A DNA stretch of 64,000 nucleotides from assembly GCA_002104945.1 (NCBI GenBank), contig MCFH01000052.1, forward strand, positions 62,001 through 126,000, written 5' to 3'. The notes under the pieces were generated by a model, which saw only the letters and a program-made list of their open reading frames with translations, did not search any database and had not been told where the DNA came from. The DNA is from Piromyces finnis. Lineage: Eukaryota; Neocallimastigomycota; Neocallimastigomycetes; Neocallimastigales; Neocallimastigaceae. Every line of letters starts with the position of its first letter. The stretch's first letter is position 1. The position numbers and the translations under genes are program-made. Positions 58,297 to 64,000 of the stretch are shown here, piece after piece.

Positions 58297-59769
58297 TTAT
58301 TCAAAATTTGCATCAAAAAAATCTTCTTGAGCAGAATAAAATCCTGAAGTACTACTACAGGTACTATTAACTTCCCATTTATCATCATTGGCAAGAGCTG
58401 TTTGATCCTCTGGAACAGATTGACTTTCACTATTCCAACTAGAAATAGCTGATTGGTATGTACTAGTGGATGAAATTGAGGAAGCACGATGAAGGGATTT
58501 TTCATTCTTTCTTGTATCCATAAAATGATTAATAGTATCTGAGGTGGTGGTATTGTCATTGTCTTCTTCATCACTAAATTCAAAATTTTGTGACATTAAG
58601 ATTTTATTGATATCAATACTTAAAGGATTAATAGAGTCATTGTCAATAGTATTCTTTGAATTGGAAGTAAATTGTGGTGTACGGTGAACGGGAAGCATTT
58701 GGGAGGAATAAGTTCTATCGGCAAAATTCATTTTTGGTGTAGAAGGTGCTACTAATTCATTTTCACTATCAAATAATTCTTCATTTCTTTTATAATTGAA
58801 ATTGGTGATCGTTTCCTTTCTATTACGTTTAATAGGGGTATTAGGAGAATGACTTTCAATATCACTAATATTATCTTCTATTTCACCTTCACTTCCAGAT
58901 TCTGCATCAATAATTTCAGAATTTGGCATTTTCATTGTGAAAGAATTGTCATAGTAAGAGTTTGTCTGAAGATCATCAGAAAATTCATGTCTTCCCACAA
59001 GAGTAGAAGAAGACGACTGAACTGATAAAGGTTCATTTGTAGTAATGGTATTGACAATAGTATTTATATTATTGTTAGAATGTTGTATGAAAGATGAAGA
59101 TGTTGATGGATAATTAAAGGGATGAGATGGGGTGGATGGAGAAGAAGAAATAACGGCTTTTTTATTAAAATTATTTTTAATACTTTCAATACTATCATCA
59201 CTTTCGTTACCACTATGATTTACACTATGAATAGTTTTTTCTATAACTTCATTTAATATTTTAATATTTTCTTTACGACCTTCAATGGGTGATAACAAAG
59301 GAGCTTCATTTGGTTTTGTTATTATTATGGTATCATTATTTTCGTCAATTTCTACGTTGTCATCAAGGGTAGAAAGAATAGCTTCATTAGGTTTAGTAAT
59401 AATAACCGTATCATTACCTACTGATAAATCTTCTTTTGAAGAGAATATATTTATGAATTTATCAAACAAGTTTACAAAGAAATTTTTTTCTTCAGAATAT
59501 TGAAATTCTTTAAAATAATTTTTAATATCTTCTTCTTCTTCTTCCTCTCCCTCTATAATATCAAATTCTTTTTGGTCTTCATCTTTTATATTATCTTTGT
59601 TAATAAGGTCTTTGGATAAATGAATGGTTATGGAGAAATTAGAATTTGAATTTCTTTTATACTGTTTATTATCTTTATTATGTTTATAAATTAAAAAGGC
59701 ACCACTCAACGAAATTCCGGTTGCTATAGAAGTAATAATCAAAATTTTTGATATTTTCTGTTTATCCAT
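58297..59769 (-). CDS. single-pass membrane protein with C-terminal FFAT-like motif
   Basis: The product has 490 residues if it starts at ATG 59769-59767 (MDKQKISK). The frame stays open upstream to a TTG but has no earlier ATG. Residues 6-28 form one hydrophobic segment with Lys on both sides (KHNKDNKQYKR after it), a signal-anchor layout as in mitochondrial outer-membrane or ER proteins. The rest is acidic, Ser/Asn-rich and probably disordered and cytosolic. It includes an acidic run (EGEEEEEEDI), two copies of NDT(V/I)IITKPNEA and many Ser-Pro sites. The last residues, EDFFDANFE, resemble an FFAT motif (EFFDAxE) preceded by Ser/acidic residues, which in other proteins binds VAP/Scs2 on the ER. 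A contact-site tether is an inference. No homologue is recognised. Confidence 0.7.
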   Translation of the reverse strand: MDKQKISKILIITSIATGISLSGAFLIYKHNKDNKQYKRNSNSNFSITIHLSKDLINKDNIKDEDQKEFDIIEGEEEEEEDIKNYFKEFQYSEEKNFFVNLFDKFINIFSSKEDLSVGNDTVIITKPNEAILSTLDDNVEIDENNDTIIITKPNEAPLLSPIEGRKENIKILNEVIEKTIHSVNHSGNESDDSIESIKNNFNKKAVISSSPSTPSHPFNYPSTSSSFIQHSNNNINTIVNTITTNEPLSVQSSSSTLVGRHEFSDDLQTNSYYDNSFTMKMPNSEIIDAESGSEGEIEDNISDIESHSPNTPIKRNRKETITNFNYKRNEELFDSENELVAPSTPKMNFADRTYSSQMLPVHRTPQFTSNSKNTIDNDSINPLSIDINKILMSQNFEFSDEEDNDNTTTSDTINHFMDTRKNEKSLHRASSISSTSTYQSAISSWNSESQSVPEDQTALANDDKWEVNSTCSSTSGFYSAQEDFFDANFE

Positions 59770-60697
59770 TCTATTTAATCTCTTTTTTTGCTTCAAGTAT
59801 CTATTTGTTACTTTTTATATATTTTTTTTTTACAATTGATAGATTTTTTTTTTTAAAAAAAAAAAATGGTTGATTTGAAAAGTTTGATGTTATAAAAAAT
59901 GGAAATGTATATTGTATATGTATATATTAAATTAAATTAAAAAAAAAAAAAAAAAAGTATATAAAATGGTTGATATTCTTGTATAAAATAGGGTTGTTAT
60001 TTTTTTTTTAGTTGGTTGGTTGGTTGGTTGGTTGGTATATAAAAATGAAAGAAATTTAATAATATCAATTAATTAAAATGTTGAAATTAATAACTCTATA
60101 CTATTCCCAAATTAATGATTAAAAAAAAGTTTGGTTTTTTTTTTTCCTCTAAAAGAAAAAGAAATAGTCTATTAATAGATAGATAATTTGTTCCTTGATA
60201 TCTTTTTCTTTTTAAATTCAAACTTTTATTTTTTTTTTTTTTTTTTTCCCAATTAAAAGTTATTGTAATTTCACTTAATAATAAAAAAAAAAAACTTTTT
60301 TTTTTTTGAATACTAAAATAGTGTATAAAAAAAATAAATTTTTGTACTGATTTTATAATTGAATTTGAAAAAAAAGGAAAGTTGATTATTATTATTATTA
60401 TTATTTTTTTTTTTCCTTTCCTTTTATTTGTCTTTATCGTTGATTTCTTTAATAAAATCGGATTCCGATACTTTAAAAAAAAATTGGTATATTATTTGAA
60501 AAGAAAAGAAATTATAAAAGCAATTTTTATCATTTTTTTTTGGTTTTTTTTTTACTTTCTTTATGGTAAATTGGCACTTTTTACCTTTTTTTTTTCTATT
60601 CAAATTCCTATGAAATTATAACAAAAAAAAAAACATTTCTTTCCCTTTTTCTTTCAACACTTTTCCTTTTTTTTTTTTCATACAAAAAAAAAAGGTT

Positions 60698-60735
<38 letters not shown>

Positions 60736-61989
60736 TTTTTCTTCGATCCTATCGGTTTGATTTTAAAATTGAATGGATATATGAATAATAAATTAAATAA
60801 ATTAATATCAATAATGGATGAATAGATTCTATAGAAAGTAAATAAATTCAATAAATAGGTGAATGCATCAATAATATTATAAATAAATTATTATTAATAA
60901 ATCATATAAATAAATAGATATATTAAATAATGATTAAATAAATAATTAAGGATTCGATTTTATATATTTATATATATATTGTAATATATTTTAATATATA
61001 ATAAATATTAAAAATTTAAAAGATCTAATGAAATAAATCAAAATATATTACAATTTAAATATAATATATTATAATTATATTGAATACATATATTAATAGT
61101 TATTTTCAATTTAAAAAAAGTTCATTTTTTTTATTTTTGGAAAATAGAGCAAATGGTGCCTTTTCTTTCGTTACAATATCAGATACTTTATATCAAAAGA
61201 AGAAGTTTTACAAATATGAATAAGCTCTTGTATTGTCAAAATAAGCATTTAATATTTATAGTCGGTTTCTCTAACAACGATTCATTCTTGTTATGTTGTT
61301 ATACAATATAATGTAGTTACATTAATGTACATAAAGTGTCATATTATAACGAACGCTTAATGATGACTCTTTTTTCTTAATAATAAAAAAAAATTAAACA
61401 AGTATGAAGGAAAAGAGAGAATAATCCTTTTTCTGGTTCTATTCTACAAGATTGAAATATATTTTCTTGTTATAAAATTATAAAGAAATGATTGTATTTG
61501 ATATCAGAATAGTAATGGTAGTAGTTCCTTTTATTCCTTCTATTAGAATTCATTCTTTTCTTTCTCTATAAAAATACTTTTATAAAAAAGAAAAATTATG
61601 AATAGAAAAAAAAAGGATAATTTTATAATAATAAAATTAGTTTTTTAAAATGATATTTTATTAACCAAAATAACAAAAGATAAAAATATTCAAATATATC
61701 TTGTCAATGATACTATTGTCAATGATATTAGAAGAAGAAGAAAAAAAGGAATTTAATTACATTTCTTGATGATGATATTTTAAAAAAGAAATTTGTTGAT
61801 AAAATTATTGTATATAGATTCATTTTCATCAAACATACTTTTTTTTTTTTTCTTTCCATCTCAATATATGAGAAAAAAAAGCATCGTAGACATATACCCA
61901 TTTCAATTCAACAATAAACCTTCTTTAATATTTTATTGTCATTCAAAGTATTTAATAAATATAAAAAAATAATTAAAATAAAAAGTTTA

Positions 61990-62028
61990 CACATACTCAC
62001 ACATACTCATACATACTCACACATACTT
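61990..62028. repeat. 10-bp tandem repeat, about four units
   Basis: ACATACTCAC-type decamers repeat four times with single-base changes in a spacer region. Confidence 0.85.
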
Positions 62029-62277
62029 TTATAACCTCACCATGTTATGTTCACTTTTCTCTTTGACATATTTTAATAATTATATTGTTAATATATTACA
62101 ATATATTCTTATATTATTTTATTATATTTCATTTGTACCAATAATTTTATTTAATAATAAATTAATTATTGAAACTTTAATTAATATTTAAATTGAATTA
62201 TTAAAAAAAAAGTGCATGTGTTAAGAAAAGAAAAAAAAAAGCATCAACAATCTTTACTTGTAAATATGGATACGAGG

Positions 62278-62307
62278 ATACTTGTAAATACTTTTATTTA
62301 CAAGTAT
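62278..62307. other. 13-bp perfect hairpin, 4-nt loop
   Basis: ATACTTGTAAATA, loop CTTT, then the exact reverse complement. A second 13-bp inverted repeat (TATTAATTCCTAT arms) lies at 62528-62566. They could be RNA structures or mobile-element remnants, but chance is not excluded in this AT-rich DNA. Confidence 0.5.
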
Positions 62308-63510
62308 TCTATCATTAATTATTAGATTCATACTCCTATACCTGAAATCATATTTGTAAAGTATCTATAAATCTACTTTTCATCATACTTTTTTTTATAT
62401 TGTTTTATGTAGGTAAAAAAAAAAAGTCTTGTACATTAAACTTTTCATTCATTACAATTTATTTATCTTTTTTGTTCAGATATTCGCCTTTATCCTTAAT
62501 AATCAATACTAAGTAATATGTCTAAAGTATTAATTCCTATTATACTTCTAGGTATAGGAATTAATATAAAGTATATATTATAACTTTATAACTACACATC
62601 ATTTTTTTATCTGTAGTATATCGCCATAACTAGTCAGTGTTTGGTAAAACACTTTATAATAAAATGTTTATTTAAAGTATAGGCTTTTCATTTTTTGATT
62701 TGAATTTATTTATTATATTATGCATTCATTCATTTACTTTTTATAGTTATTTATTTACATATTCACTTAATTTTATAAAAATGTAAAATACCAAAAAAGC
62801 AAAATTTTAAAATTAATGTTACACAAGTATTTCATCTTCTATGACACAAAATAGTTAATGTATGTTTAAATATAAAATAAATAAATTTTTATAATATTAA
62901 TCAATGGATATTTTCTATAACAAATAAATATTTATATATAGTTAATTGGGATTAATATATTATTTAATATATTATTAATTAAAAGTTAAATTTTAATTTA
63001 TATTAAATTTTGAATTTTTTTTTTTTTTTTTTTTTCCTTTTATAAACTAAACAAAAAAAGAAAGAAAGAAAAAAAAGGAATGTTGTCAATGGAACATTTC
63101 TTTTTATAATTAAATAATAATAGTAATAAAAAAAAAAAAGAAAGAAAGAAAGAATAATATTAATAATACTAATAACAATATTATTATCATATTTTTATTA
63201 AAAATACCTGATAATTAAGAATAAATAAATTTATTTTTTCTTTCCTATTAAATAGTTGATAACAATTTAAAAAGAAAAAAAGTTTCATTTCCTTTTTTTT
63301 TATATATATATTTTAACCTAATTCTGATTAAAATATACGTTTATCTATATAAAAAAAGAACATTTATGAAATAAAACTTTTGTTATCAATGAAATATAAA
63401 AATATTAACAATTGAATAAAATTAAAAATTAAAAATATCAAAAATAATAATACTTGTAATTAATTAAACCATTTAAAAAAAAAAAAGTATAATTAACAAA
63501 TATCAAAGAA

Positions 63511-63541
<31 letters not shown>

Positions 63542-64000
63542 GCAAAGAAAATAAAAACAAAATTTAAAATAAAAACGAGTAATTAAAAAAAAAAATACTC
63601 AAAAAAAGCTTTTTTTAAAAAAAAAATAATAATACATAACTTAGCGTAACACGCATATATTTAATATATTAAAGTTTTAGTTTCTGCAGCTGCAGTTTTT
63701 TTTAAAGTTAACAATAAAAAAATTACTATTGTTATTATTATCTGCATAGATAATATACATAAAAAGTAAATACATATTTTGTAGAATATATTATTACCAA
63801 TTCTTTTTATTTTATTATATCCATTTAAAAAGAAAAAGAAAATATAAATCAACTCATTTTATATATCAACAATTTAAAAAAAAAAAAAACTTTTTATTTA
63901 TATAAATTTCTTATTTTTTTAAACCATTGAAAAAAAAAAAAAGTATTTTTCTTTTTTTCATTTTATATATTATAGTTTAATTTAAAATAATATAAAGTTA

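Larger units (their letters stand above)
59797..64000. other. 4.2-kb terminal region without a convincing gene
   Basis: It has A/T homopolymers, a GGTT run near 60010, four 10-bp ACATACTCAC-like units at about 61990-62028, inverted repeats at 62278-62307 and 62528-62566 (13-bp arms each), an AAT run near 63510 and a CTGCAGCTGCAG palindrome at 63684-63695. Open frames at 60382 and 63661 are Phe/Ile-rich and look like translated spacer. A promoter for the minus-strand membrane-protein gene should lie just after 59770. Confidence 0.55.

Noticed and set aside
59770-59796. Nine extra N-terminal residues for the membrane protein
   Set aside because: The upstream codon is TTG, not ATG; the first ATG is at 59769-59767.

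Overview
The window is extremely AT-rich eukaryotic DNA. It has long A/T homopolymers, ATT, TTATA and TTAG microsatellites, genes on both strands with long non-coding spacers, and GT..AG introns. Two genes are conserved eukaryotic housekeeping genes (PSP1-domain protein, CCZ1). Secreted precursors carry Kex2-type Lys-Arg sites, and there is a full-length LINE. The composition, Asn/Thr-rich low complexity, large ankyrin protein and a bacterial-looking adhesin gene fit an anaerobic gut fungus (Neocallimastigomycota) best. That assignment is inference: a dictyostelid-like AT-rich genome is the main alternative, and no rRNA or tRNA was found to settle it.

Layout. 0-1.5 kb: possible 3' exons of plus-strand genes. 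1.6-11.9 kb (-): intronless 3439-residue RNF213/mysterin-type AAA+ protein with two P-loops and no visible RING. 12.7-21.2 kb (+): intronless 2840-residue protein built like a bacterial filamentous haemagglutinin exoprotein, head-to-head with the former across a 775-bp spacer. 21.5-24.0 kb (+): two small secreted-protein genes that share an upstream module. 24.8-28.2 kb (-): 1150-residue ankyrin-repeat protein whose last codons and 3' flank are tandemly triplicated. 28.2-35.9 kb: no convincing gene. 36.0-40.1 kb (+): PSP1-domain protein, 3 exons. 41.05-46.78 kb: intact LINE with 13-bp target-site duplications, two 124-bp 5' monomers and a poly(A) tail. 47.4-50 kb: near-identical second copy of the 21.5-22.9 kb segment, plus an inverted, diverged paralogue of its secreted-peptide gene. 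50-53 kb: repeats, including five perfect 62-bp units. 53.0-56.7 kb (+): CCZ1, reconstructed here in 10 exons (620 residues). 58.3-59.8 kb (-): 490-residue single-pass membrane protein ending in an FFAT-like motif. 59.8-64 kb: no convincing gene.

Functionally the window mixes ordinary endomembrane and housekeeping genes, which have introns (CCZ1, PSP1), with accessory intronless genes (RNF213-like, haemagglutinin-like, ankyrin, secreted peptides). The most novel material is a family of Lys-Arg-processed secreted peptide precursors (conserved core DWGLFET), with a ~135-bp upstream module found at six places, and the bacterial-type adhesin gene in a eukaryotic chromosome.
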